A DNA stretch of 64,000 nucleotides from Mogibacterium sp. (GTDB lineage Bacteria; Bacillota; Clostridia; Peptostreptococcales; Anaerovoracaceae), in assembly GCA_017505405.1 (NCBI GenBank), contig JAFVPI010000019.1, positions 1 through 64,000 of the forward strand, in the 5' to 3' direction. Positions 15,946 through 24,778 of the stretch are shown here, one piece after another. The number at the start of each line of letters is the position of its first letter. The stretch's first letter is position 1. The notes under the pieces were generated by a model that ran no database searches, had not been told where the DNA came from, and was given only the letters and a program-made list of their open reading frames with translations. Made by a program: the position numbers and the translations under genes.

Positions 15946-16417
15946 CGTCACTGTTAAGTCTCTTGATGGATTTCAGCTCGTTCTTGAGATTGACGTTCTC
16001 CATCTGGAGGTCGAAGTAAGCGTTCTCCATCTCCACCAGCTTCTCCTGAAGCTTTTTCTGATCTTCGGTGTTCTGTGTCTGTCTGTCGAATTCGGAAGAC
16101 ATCTTGTCCTTGAGATCAGTTACCTGCTTCTTCGACTGTTCCCACAGCTGGATGTAGTGCTTTACATCGTTATCGAGCTGATAGTTCTCTGTCTGGAGCT
16201 TGAGCGTCATGTCGGTATTATCCATAAGCTTCTCTGCGATATTAAGTGCAGTCAGTACCGCAGCCTTGTAATTAGGATTGACATTGAGCGCCTTGCTTAC
16301 TGCTCTGAGCTCCTCATCCACCATCTTAGCGATATCCTTGATGCGTTCCTCGCTCTTGTCGCTTGAGAGCACATAATTGGTTCCGCAAATGATTACGTCG
16401 GCTCTGTTCTTTTCCAT
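15935..16417 (-). CDS. zapA: Cell division protein ZapA
   Basis: 160 residues. The N-terminal ZapA domain (ADVIICGTNYVLSSDKSEER then RIKDIAKMVDEEL) is followed by a long coiled coil to residue 150. ZapA crosslinks FtsZ filaments at midcell. The neighbouring ftsZ, two genes upstream in transcription order, fits. It overlaps the mutS2 start by 11 bp. Confidence 0.9.
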   Translation of the reverse strand: MEKNRADVIICGTNYVLSSDKSEERIKDIAKMVDEELRAVSKALNVNPNYKAAVLTALNIAEKLMDNTDMTLKLQTENYQLDNDVKHYIQLWEQSKKQVTDLKDKMSSEFDRQTQNTEDQKKLQEKLVEMENAYFDLQMENVNLKNELKSIKRLNSDDEF

Positions 16418-16443
16418 TTCTTACCTCGCATTGATCATTCCTG

Positions 16444-17241
16444 TTATCTGCCGCGGACAGCCTCGTACATCAATATGGCCGCCGCGACAGCTGCGTTCAG
16501 AGATTCGATCCTTCCGCGCATCGGAAGCGTCACCTTCACATCTGCCATTTCTATCATGGCTCCGGATACTCCGCTTCCCTCGTTGCCTATTATAAGGGCT
16601 ATGCCCCTGCTGAGATCCTCCTCATAGTACGGCACGCCTCCGTCAACAGCTGTTACGGCTATGCGTCTGCCCGATTTTCTGAGGATCTCTTTCAGCCTGT
16701 CTTCGCCGCTCACGTATATGACCGGTATCTCAAAGATCATGCCTGCAGTTGCCCTGAGCACTTTAGGTGAATATATATCCACCGTGCCGCTCATTGCGAT
16801 TATCGCCTTATAGCCTGCAGCGACTGCAGTCCTTATCAGGGTGCCCATGTTGCCCGGATCCTGTATGCGGTCGAGCACCAGCAGGTTATCGTCCGCGTCG
16901 AGACTGTCGATGAGCTCAGGACCGCATGCCTGCTGCTTTACCACAGCCAGCATGCCTATCCCGCCGCCCGCGTCAGTCAGCGTCGAAAACTCGCGCTCCG
17001 GTATCTCGCAGACGGTGATGTCCTCAGACCTTATGCAGTCCTTTATGAATCCAGGCGCGTCATCCGCAGCTCCGGCAGGGATCATTATGAAGTCTACGTC
17101 GAGACCTCTCCCGAGGACCTCGCTGACAAGATTCCTCCCCTCGACCGCAAAGCGGCCCTCAGTGCTGCGGCCCTTGCGCGTACTGAGCTTTCTGACGAGT
17201 CTGATCCTGCTGTTGTCACCTGATGTTATCCTGATCAGCAT
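16444..17241 (-). CDS. SpoU/TrmH-family RNA 2'-O-methyltransferase
   Basis: 265 residues. N-terminal substrate-binding domain (to about 95), then the SPOUT knot motifs: DRIQDPGNMGTLIRTA (motif 1), ALIIGNEGSGVS (motif 2) and MRGRIESLNAAVAAAILMYE (motif 3). It is related to RlmB/YsgA-type 23S rRNA methyltransferases; the exact target nucleotide is not deducible. It lies between ftsZ and zapA. Confidence 0.9.
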   Translation of the reverse strand: MLIRITSGDNSRIRLVRKLSTRKGRSTEGRFAVEGRNLVSEVLGRGLDVDFIMIPAGAADDAPGFIKDCIRSEDITVCEIPEREFSTLTDAGGGIGMLAVVKQQACGPELIDSLDADDNLLVLDRIQDPGNMGTLIRTAVAAGYKAIIAMSGTVDIYSPKVLRATAGMIFEIPVIYVSGEDRLKEILRKSGRRIAVTAVDGGVPYYEEDLSRGIALIIGNEGSGVSGAMIEMADVKVTLPMRGRIESLNAAVAAAILMYEAVRGR

Positions 17242-17271
17242 ATCGTGGCGTCCGGATCGCTTTCTTCCGGA

Positions 17272-18417
17272 TTATTTAAGGAATTCCGGAATATCGAAAT
17301 CGTCAGTTCTGCGTGACGATGGAGCATCGTTGTCGTCAAAGAGCTTGTCAAGTTCAACTTCAACAGCGTCGAGGCCATCCACTGTGATCCTCTTTGCAGT
17401 TGCAAGAGTATCCTTCTCGGACTGCGGAGTGATCGTGATGCCGTCCATTCCGGCTGTGTTGCCGAAGTCTGTAGCAATGATGGTGACGGAGATCTTGTCT
17501 GTCATCTCCTCGCTGATCGTAGCACCGAAGATGATGTTTGCATCCGCATCTGCCTCGCCCTGTACTCTGTCGGCGATCGTGTTGATATCGAGCATTCCCA
17601 TGTCATATCCGCCCGTAACATAGAGCAGGATGGACTTTGCGCCTGAGATCGAAGTCTCGAGCAGCGGGCTGTTGATGGCATTTGTGATAGCCTCTTCGAT
17701 CCTGTCTTCGCCCTCGCCTGTACCAACGCCCATGTGAGCGATGCCGCGGCCTTCCATGATGGTTCTGACATCTGCGAAGTCCACGTTTACGAGTCCGTAT
17801 TCGGAGATAAGATCTGAGATACCCTGTACGCCCTTTCTGAGTACATCGTCTGCCATTGCGAACGCCTCGAGCATCGATGTGCTCTTGTCGCTGGAGTCGA
17901 TGAGTTTATCGTTAGGGATCACAACGAGAGAGTCAACGAAGTTGCTGAGATACTGTATGCCCTTTGCAGCACGGTTCCAGCGCTTCTTTCCCTCGAATGT
18001 GAATGGCTTTGTGACTACAGCTACAGTAAGAGCTCCGCAGTCCATCGACGCTTTTGCGATGATAGGTGCTGCTCCTGTACCTGTGCCGCCGCCCATTCCT
18101 GCAGTGATGAATACCATGTCGGCATCCTGGATGTTGGCGATGATCTCGTCGATGCTCTCCTCAGCAGCCTTCTGACCTACCTCAGGGTTAGCACCTGCGC
18201 CACGGCCTCCTGTGATCTTCTCGCCGAGCTGCACCTTGATCTCAGCCTTGCATCTCGAGAGAGCCTGCCTGTCTGTATTCACGCCAATAAAGGTCACGCC
18301 CTGCAGTCCGGCGTCGACCATGCGGTTGATCGCATTGCATCCGCCGCCGCCGATACCGACGACCTTGATGATTGCGGCATTGTCCGGTTCGGAAACAAAG
18401 TCGGAAACGAATTCCAT
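17272..18417 (-). CDS. ftsZ: Cell division protein FtsZ
   Basis: 381 residues. GTP-binding signature [11 protein letters not shown]7-loop region NVDFADV and a short acidic linker are present, ending in the conserved C-terminal peptide DIPEFLK that binds membrane tethers. GAGGAGG precedes the ATG. The 140-bp gap before it is very AT-rich and probably holds a promoter, so ftsZ need not depend on the upstream dcw transcript. No ftsA lies beside it. Confidence 0.98.
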   Translation of the reverse strand: MEFVSDFVSEPDNAAIIKVVGIGGGGCNAINRMVDAGLQGVTFIGVNTDRQALSRCKAEIKVQLGEKITGGRGAGANPEVGQKAAEESIDEIIANIQDADMVFITAGMGGGTGTGAAPIIAKASMDCGALTVAVVTKPFTFEGKKRWNRAAKGIQYLSNFVDSLVVIPNDKLIDSSDKSTSMLEAFAMADDVLRKGVQGISDLISEYGLVNVDFADVRTIMEGRGIAHMGVGTGEGEDRIEEAITNAINSPLLETSISGAKSILLYVTGGYDMGMLDINTIADRVQGEADADANIIFGATISEEMTDKISVTIIATDFGNTAGMDGITITPQSEKDTLATAKRITVDGLDAVEVELDKLFDDNDAPSSRRTDDFDIPEFLK

Positions 18418-18557
18418 AGTGAAGTCCTCCTCAAATAAATATACTTATAAACATATATTGTAATAGTAACATATAAAAACCCCGGATGCATTAGTTTTTT
18501 GGCAAAAAACACAACATTTAGGGGGTGTTTGCTTGACGAGACACAATTACTTGTAAA

Positions 18558-19994
18558 CTAGAAGATCGGCATGAACGACGCCGAGCCGTCCTCCAGGAAT
18601 GTTATAGTGCCTCTTTCGATGCCGTCATTGAACAGCTTTTCCACCACCAGATGGAGTCTTCCGTTCTCCATATTGGCTATAAGAGTGTCATAATCCGCCT
18701 TTACGACGAGCGTGTCGTAGATGTATGCCTCTATGGTTTTCACATTTGAAATGTCAGCCTTAACAAAATACAGATCAGATTTGATCATTGTGCTGATAAG
18801 CTCAAGAGCTCTGTCCATGCGCTTGCTGTCTTCAGCGCCGATCTTTTCACCCAGCTTTATTTTGCTTACGACCACGCCCTGTATGATAGTTGTCTTCGGT
18901 TTGTTTCTGGTCTTCCTGAGGAGTATCCCTTCCTCATCCATTACCAGATAGTCATCGTCATATTTGAACGCCAGACGCTCCTCCCTCTCGGTGACCTTTA
19001 TCACAAGTGTCGACGGGAGCCTGCGTCTTATGTCGGCGCGCTTTATGTAAGGGTTCTGTTCAAGGAACTCCTTTGTCTCCTTGATGTTGGCCTTGTAGAT
19101 GATATTGCGGCCGGAGGTGGCATGTCCGATGTTGATTATCTCTTCCGCGGTATAATGCGAATTGCCCTGCACTTCTATTGCATCTATGGTAAAGATGCTC
19201 GTGGTCGAAAGAATGAGCCATGCCGCCAGCAGCACCAGACAGGTCACCAGCACATAGAAACGCGTTCTGAAGCGGTTTTTCTTTCTCTGCTTATACACCC
19301 AGCGGGCTTCCTGCTTCTGGGCAAGCTCACCCATCTCAGGATGATCTGCAGGCAGTCCGAAGCGGGTCCTGTCATCGTCTGAGCTGCCTGACCTGCGCTC
19401 CACCACCTTTGTTTCTGCAGACAGTATCTCCGTATTACCGGAGTGTTCAGCGGCTGCAGCTGCCCTTCTTGCCTTTTCTGCCTCCTTTGCAGCGCGCTCT
19501 TCCTCGGGATCCGGTTCCTTGTAAATCTCGCCCCTCGGGACTACGAATGTGTACGTGATATCGTCATCATCCGGGAGTCCTGTCTCCTCATAGACCGGGG
19601 GTTCGATGAAAACAGTCTTTCCTGTAGGATCGGCTGCCTTATATGTATCAAAGAAATCATCAGAATCAAATATATTATCGCCATCCTCTTCCGCGGCAGC
19701 TTCCAGAGCTTTATTTACCTCATCAGTAAAGCGGCCGTTATCCGCCACGATAGTCCTGGCAGGGTCAGAAGCCTCATCTGAGCCTTCAGCCGGTTCCGGT
19801 TCCACCATGACAGGTTCGGGGATCGCTTCAGATCCTTCAAGATCGGGGTCCCTGTAGATCTCACCTTTAGGCACAACAAAAGTGTACTGGATGTCATCAT
19901 CCGCTGCGCCTTCAGCAGCCGGCTGAGCTGCTTCAGTCTCCGGCTCCATACCTTCGCCCTTATTCTGTATGATATCTTCCCTGTTTTCTTCCAA
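18558..19994 (-). CDS. divIB: DivIB/FtsQ-type divisome protein with long repeated N-terminal tail
   Basis: 478 residues, longer than usual. An acidic, disordered cytoplasmic tail (1-235) contains a duplicated motif: DDIQYTFVVPKGEIYRDPD (33-51) and DDITYTFVVPRGEIYKEPD (144-162). One transmembrane helix follows (about 246-264), then POTRA domain (EVQGNSHYTAEEI, from 274) and the beta domain of DivIB. It acts in the divisome with FtsL and DivIC. It starts 5 bp after murG. Confidence 0.92.
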   Translation of the reverse strand: MEENREDIIQNKGEGMEPETEAAQPAAEGAADDDIQYTFVVPKGEIYRDPDLEGSEAIPEPVMVEPEPAEGSDEASDPARTIVADNGRFTDEVNKALEAAAEEDGDNIFDSDDFFDTYKAADPTGKTVFIEPPVYEETGLPDDDDITYTFVVPRGEIYKEPDPEEERAAKEAEKARRAAAAAEHSGNTEILSAETKVVERRSGSSDDDRTRFGLPADHPEMGELAQKQEARWVYKQRKKNRFRTRFYVLVTCLVLLAAWLILSTTSIFTIDAIEVQGNSHYTAEEIINIGHATSGRNIIYKANIKETKEFLEQNPYIKRADIRRRLPSTLVIKVTEREERLAFKYDDDYLVMDEEGILLRKTRNKPKTTIIQGVVVSKIKLGEKIGAEDSKRMDRALELISTMIKSDLYFVKADISNVKTIEAYIYDTLVVKADYDTLIANMENGRLHLVVEKLFNDGIERGTITFLEDGSASFMPIF

Positions 19995-19999
19995 ATACC

Positions 20000-21103
20000 T
20001 TACCTTTTACAGGTCTGTACGACCGTGTTGTATATGATGTCGGTTGCATCCACAGGAGCTATGCTCCGGCTCGCCTTTTTCATGGCTTCAAGCTTTTCCC
20101 TGTCTGCATCGAGCCTGCGGATCTCATCCATCACCTTCTTTGCGGTGTCTTCGTTTTCTCTTACTATTATTGCCCCGCCGGCGTCTGCCACGGCCTTGGC
20201 GTTATAGTACTGATGATCAGCTGTCACGTTAGGTGACGGGATGAATATGGCCGCCCTTCCGGCCATTGTGACCTCTGCTACAGAAAGAGCTCCGCTCCTG
20301 CTTATGGTGAGGTCGCATGCCGAGAGCTGTGCCGGCATGTCGTTTATATAGGCGCTGATCCTGACGTTCGGATAGCTGAATCCTTCCTCCTCAAGACGCT
20401 TGCTGATCGCGTCGTAGTATTCGCGGCCGGTTCCCCAGATCACCGTGTATCCGTCCCTGCCGGCATATTCCCTGGCAACAGCCTCACCGATGCTGTTGGT
20501 GGTCTCCGATCCCAGGCTTCCTCCGAATACCATTATTACAAAGTCGTCTTCAGGTATGCCGAGCTCTTTTCTGTCGGCTGCTCTGTCTCTTCCGTCAAAT
20601 TCGGCTCTGACAGGGTTGCCGCTGTAGATGACTTTGTCTTTGTTTCTGAAGTGCTCGCGAGCGGATTCGAATCCGAGGAACACCCTTTCAGCGCTGCGCG
20701 CTCCGAGCCTGTTGGAAACACCCGGGAATCCGTTCTGCTCGTGCAGATACACAGGCACTCCGAGCCTTCTGGCCGCCAGCACCACAGGTACGCTCACGAA
20801 GCTCCCCGTGCTGATGACAGCGTCAGGCCTGAATTTCTTCATCAGTTTTATGGCATCGCGCCTTCCGTTAAGGGTCCTCCTGATGGTTGTAGCCAGCCTC
20901 ACCGGGTTGCTGCGGTCAAACCAGGTGGAATCGACCTCATACAGCTTATAGCCATGCGCAGGAATGATCTGACGCTCCAGGTCCTCACCCTTCGCGATAT
21001 ATATGACCTCGCCGGACGGATCTTCAGCCCTGAATTTGTCTCCGATCGCAAGCGCCGGATAGATGTGGCCGCCTGTGCAGCCTCCTGTCAGAACTATCTT
21101 CAT
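20000..21103 (-). CDS. murG: UDP-GlcNAc:undecaprenyl-PP-MurNAc-pentapeptide GlcNAc transferase MurG
   Basis: 367 residues, GT-B fold. The N-terminal glycine loop reads GGCTGGHIYPA (usually GGTGGHI), and the C-terminal donor-site motifs SRSGALSVAEVTMAG and FIPSPNVTADHQYYNA are intact. It makes lipid II at the inner face of the membrane. The ATG overlaps the ftsW stop by 4 bp. Confidence 0.97.
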   Translation of the reverse strand: MKIVLTGGCTGGHIYPALAIGDKFRAEDPSGEVIYIAKGEDLERQIIPAHGYKLYEVDSTWFDRSNPVRLATTIRRTLNGRRDAIKLMKKFRPDAVISTGSFVSVPVVLAARRLGVPVYLHEQNGFPGVSNRLGARSAERVFLGFESAREHFRNKDKVIYSGNPVRAEFDGRDRAADRKELGIPEDDFVIMVFGGSLGSETTNSIGEAVAREYAGRDGYTVIWGTGREYYDAISKRLEEEGFSYPNVRISAYINDMPAQLSACDLTISRSGALSVAEVTMAGRAAIFIPSPNVTADHQYYNAKAVADAGGAIIVRENEDTAKKVMDEIRRLDADREKLEAMKKASRSIAPVDATDIIYNTVVQTCKR

Positions 21104-22371
21104 GCCGCAGCCTCCGTTTTGACTTTTACTTTCTTCTTAGGCATCCGTTTTTTGGATACATTGAGCACTATGCCCATGGCTATCATGAACGACCAGATGG
21201 ACGTGCCGCCGTAGCTGATGAACGGAAGCGTGATACCGGTCGCAGGCATCGATGAAGTAACTACCGCAATGTTTATTACCACCTGCAGTCCGAGCATTAC
21301 GCCTACTCCTGTTGCAAGGTAGAATCCCAGTCTGTCCTTCGCCTTCAGAGCTACCATGAATATCCTGAAGAGCAGGATTATGTATACGAGCATCAGGATA
21401 ACGACTCCGATGTATCCCAGCTCCTCTCCTATTACAGCCAGTATGAAGTCATTCTGAGGCTCAGGCAGATAGAGGTTCTTGGCGATGCTCCGGCCGAAGC
21501 CGAGGCCCCTGAGACCTCCGTTTCCGAGGGCTATAAGTCCCTGTGACACCTGATATCCGCTGCCCTGGAAATCCGCGAAAGGATCGCGGAAGCTCGATAT
21601 TCTGTCATACCAGTGGGCCGGAGTCTTCGCGGTCATGATGTACATGTAACCTGCAATGCCGCCGGCAAGAGGGACCGCCATGAACAGATAGTTGAGTCCC
21701 GCCACAAGCATTATGGATATCATGATCGCAACGATTACGATAGCCGTGGATAAGTTAGGCTGTCTTATGATGAGATAGAAGTGCGCACCCATGACTGCCA
21801 GAAGTATCGACAGGCCCTTAAGTGTGCGTATGTTGCTCGGATCCTTTGCAAGGAAGCATGAGGTGAATACGATCATGCCTACCTTTGAGAACTCACTCGG
21901 CGTTACACCGATGCCTCGTATGCCTCGCTGGGCACCGCCTACGGTGGAACTCGTCATGATTACGAGCACGAGCAGCACCACTGATACCAATACGATCAGA
22001 TAACTGATTTTAGAGTAATAGTGGTAGTCAAAATTAGCGACTATAAGCATTACAAAGAGCCCGCTGCCTACCCAGATCAGCTGTCTTACCAGATAGTATG
22101 TAGGATCGGGATGAGCAGTGTTGATGGTCTGGTAATAGCCAGCGCTGAATACCATCGCTACTCCGAACAGTGAGAGCACTATAACAAGCGCAACTACTCC
22201 GAAATCGTAGCCGCTCACTACCCTGCCGAGTCCGCGTCCGAAATCCTTCATTTCGTCTACAGCGTTGACTCTCTCAGGCTTGCCGCGTCTCTCCTGCCTG
22301 ATAGCCCTGCGTGTCGCAGCCTTTTCAGACCTGGTCTTTTTCTTTTCTACTTCAGCAACTCGTTTATGCAT
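21100..22371 (-). CDS. ftsW: FtsW/SpoVE-family SEDS peptidoglycan glycosyltransferase
   Basis: 423 residues with a basic cytoplasmic N-terminus (about 1-55) and about ten transmembrane helices. SEDS features: the SFRDPFADFQGSGYQVSQGL loop, IGEELGYIG, and the final PFISYGGTSIW motif near residue 385. It polymerises lipid II with the PBP encoded three genes upstream. Its ATG overlaps the last 25 bp of murD. Confidence 0.95.
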   Translation of the reverse strand: MHKRVAEVEKKKTRSEKAATRRAIRQERRGKPERVNAVDEMKDFGRGLGRVVSGYDFGVVALVIVLSLFGVAMVFSAGYYQTINTAHPDPTYYLVRQLIWVGSGLFVMLIVANFDYHYYSKISYLIVLVSVVLLVLVIMTSSTVGGAQRGIRGIGVTPSEFSKVGMIVFTSCFLAKDPSNIRTLKGLSILLAVMGAHFYLIIRQPNLSTAIVIVAIMISIMLVAGLNYLFMAVPLAGGIAGYMYIMTAKTPAHWYDRISSFRDPFADFQGSGYQVSQGLIALGNGGLRGLGFGRSIAKNLYLPEPQNDFILAVIGEELGYIGVVILMLVYIILLFRIFMVALKAKDRLGFYLATGVGVMLGLQVVINIAVVTSSMPATGITLPFISYGGTSIWSFMIAMGIVLNVSKKRMPKKKVKVKTEAAA

Positions 22372-23732
22372 TGTTTGAAGTGCCTGCCTCTTTGTTCAAA
22401 ATTAGCGTACATGTCCCAGCTTGCGCATGCAGGTGACAGCAGGACTTTCTCCCCGGCTCTTGCGAGCTCCGCTGCCTTGCGCACGCACTCAGGCATGTCC
22501 TTGCAGTTATAAATATTAGTGAAGCCTGCCTTTCTTGCGGCTTCTTCTATGATAGGAGCGTCCCTTCCAAGAAGTATGAGCGCTTCGACCGCTCCCTCGA
22601 AGTGATTCGCAAGGTCTTCGAATTCCTGTCCCTTGCCGTCTCCGCCGGCTATGAGGATGATACCGTCCTTCAGAGCCTTTATAGCGATCACTGCCGCATC
22701 AACGTTTGTTCCCTTTGAATCGTTGTAGTAGTCCACATCGTCTACTCTTCCGCAGAACTCGATGCGGTGCTCCACTCCCGGGAACTCTTTTATTGCAGCA
22801 GAGATGACTTCCGGCTCTATGCCTGCGTAGAAAGTGATCGCTGCAGCGGCGAGCACGTTTTCAACGTTGTGATCGCCTATTATGCGCAGATCCGACCTGT
22901 CGCAGATGAAATGTTCTGTGCCTTTGAGGTCCTTGACGATAATCTTTGTACCGTCAAGATATGCACCTCTTTCCGTCTTTACCTTTCTGCTGAACGGAAT
23001 GACTGTCGCTTTAGTGTTTTCAGAAAGCGCATATGCCTGTTCATCGTCAAGATTTATGACGAGGAACTCGTCTCCGGACTGATTTGCAGCGACCTGCGCC
23101 TTTGCTGCGCCGTAGGCCTCCATTGTGCCGTGCCGGTTGAGATGATCAGGCGTGAGATTGAGTATGGCGGACACTACCGGCCTGAAGTCTACAGCCGTCT
23201 CGAGCTGGAATGAGGATACCTCTGTTATGAGCCAGTCCTTATCCGTGCTGTCCATTGCCTGTGTGACTACCGGGTTCCCGATATTGCCCACAACGGCCGT
23301 ATTCCGCCCTGAGGCCTTGAATATCTCGCCTACCAGTGTAGTTGTCGTTGTCTTGCCGTTAGTGCCTGTAATAGCCACAAAATTGCCTTCTCCGAGTCTG
23401 TAGGCAAGCTCCAGCTCACCGATTATCTCTGCTCCGGCTTCCCTGGCCTTCCGGATAAAATCCAGTGCAGTCGGCACGCCCGGGCTGAGCACGAGCATGT
23501 CATATGCCGTCATGTCTTCAGGCACGCTGCCAAGGTAAGATCTTATCTCTTCATTCTGCATGTACTGCAGGAACTGCGTATCCAGCTTGTCAGGCGTCTT
23601 GGAGTCCTGGATGGTCACAACTGCGCCGGCTTCATTGAGAGCCTTTGCTGCAGCCTTGCCTGACTTGCCGAGGCCTACTACGAGCACATTGCGGCCTTTC
23701 AGAATCTGTTTGTAACTAATCCCTCTTATCAT
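22347..23732 (-). CDS. murD: UDP-N-acetylmuramoylalanine--D-glutamate ligase
   Basis: 461 residues. Rossmann-like N-domain (VVGLGKSGKAAA), ATP loop TGTNGKTTTT near residue 118, NLTPDHLNRHG, and ligase motif YNDSKGTNVDA. Adds D-glutamate to UDP-MurNAc-L-Ala in the cytoplasm. It is the only amino-acid-adding Mur ligase in this cluster; murC, murE and murF are elsewhere. Confidence 0.97.
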   Translation of the reverse strand: MIRGISYKQILKGRNVLVVGLGKSGKAAAKALNEAGAVVTIQDSKTPDKLDTQFLQYMQNEEIRSYLGSVPEDMTAYDMLVLSPGVPTALDFIRKAREAGAEIIGELELAYRLGEGNFVAITGTNGKTTTTTLVGEIFKASGRNTAVVGNIGNPVVTQAMDSTDKDWLITEVSSFQLETAVDFRPVVSAILNLTPDHLNRHGTMEAYGAAKAQVAANQSGDEFLVINLDDEQAYALSENTKATVIPFSRKVKTERGAYLDGTKIIVKDLKGTEHFICDRSDLRIIGDHNVENVLAAAAITFYAGIEPEVISAAIKEFPGVEHRIEFCGRVDDVDYYNDSKGTNVDAAVIAIKALKDGIILIAGGDGKGQEFEDLANHFEGAVEALILLGRDAPIIEEAARKAGFTNIYNCKDMPECVRKAAELARAGEKVLLSPACASWDMYANFEQRGRHFKQCINELLK

Positions 23733-23758
23733 TATCAGTTGGTCCCTTCTGTTTATTA

Positions 23759-24745
23759 TTAGCGGACTGAGAAGAATGCGATGATGCAGCAGATGAAGGT
23801 GAACAGGCAGAATACGCGTACCACCTTCGTTTCGTGCCAGCCGCCGAGCTCAAAATGATGATGGATCGGCGCCATCCTGAACACTCTCTTGCCGCCTGTT
23901 TTCTTGAAATATGTGACCTGGATGATCACGGACAGAGCCTCAATGACGTAAATGAGGCCTGCGATCGGCAGCAGCCATTCCATGCGGCCTACGATCGCCA
24001 TTGCCGACAGCACTCCGCCCAGTGCCATGGAGCCCGTATCTCCCATGAATATCTTTGCAGGATAGTGATTGTAGAGGAGGAAGCCTATGAGCGCGCCGAA
24101 CACGGCCTGGCCGGCAACGGCCATAGGCTCGTTGCCGCTGTGCACGGTCATGCCGATGACGGCAAACGTGCACGCCACGATCGACGAAGTGCTCGCGGCC
24201 AGGCCGTCAAGTCCGTCTGTGAGATTGACAGCATTGGCCATAGCCACCTCGATGAATATCACGAAAGGAATATACAGTATCCCGAAGTTAACGGTCTTTC
24301 CGAAGAACGGGATCAGCATCGAAGTGCCCTCTTTCATCATCATGAATACGGCAAGCGCGGCACCGAATATCACCTGCAGCAGAAGCTTCTGCTTAGGTGT
24401 AAGGCCTTCGTTCTGTTTCTTGGCCACCTTGTTGAAGTCATCGATAAAACCTATCGCTCCGAAGGCATACATGCTGAGAAGGATGGCTATCTTTCCGGTA
24501 GTCATGCTTCCCTTCATAAACATGCTTGCCACTACTGCGACAGTGATGCCGATAATGAACGCCAGGCCGCCCATGGTAGGCGTTCCGGCCTTGCTGAGGT
24601 GTGCCTGCGGGCCTTCTTCCCTTATAAACTGCCCGAACTGCTTCTGCTTGAGCAGAGGTATCATTCTGGCCGTCACAAGCATAGATACAGCAAACGCTAT
24701 CGCTGCTATGAGCGCATATTCCCATGTTCCGTGACTCATACTCAT
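23759..24745 (-). CDS. mraY: Phospho-N-acetylmuramoyl-pentapeptide transferase MraY
   Basis: 328 residues, about ten transmembrane helices. Conserved motifs: GTPTMGGLAFI, FIDDFNK (the DD pair), NLTDGLDGLA, and the MAPIHHHFE histidine triad near residue 297. It makes lipid I. Two ATGs six bases apart are possible starts. Confidence 0.97.
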   Translation of the reverse strand: MSMSHGTWEYALIAAIAFAVSMLVTARMIPLLKQKQFGQFIREEGPQAHLSKAGTPTMGGLAFIIGITVAVVASMFMKGSMTTGKIAILLSMYAFGAIGFIDDFNKVAKKQNEGLTPKQKLLLQVIFGAALAVFMMMKEGTSMLIPFFGKTVNFGILYIPFVIFIEVAMANAVNLTDGLDGLAASTSSIVACTFAVIGMTVHSGNEPMAVAGQAVFGALIGFLLYNHYPAKIFMGDTGSMALGGVLSAMAIVGRMEWLLPIAGLIYVIEALSVIIQVTYFKKTGGKRVFRMAPIHHHFELGGWHETKVVRVFCLFTFICCIIAFFSVR

Positions 24746-24778
24746 GTGATCTGTCCGTTCTCCGTTCTGCCGCAGATA

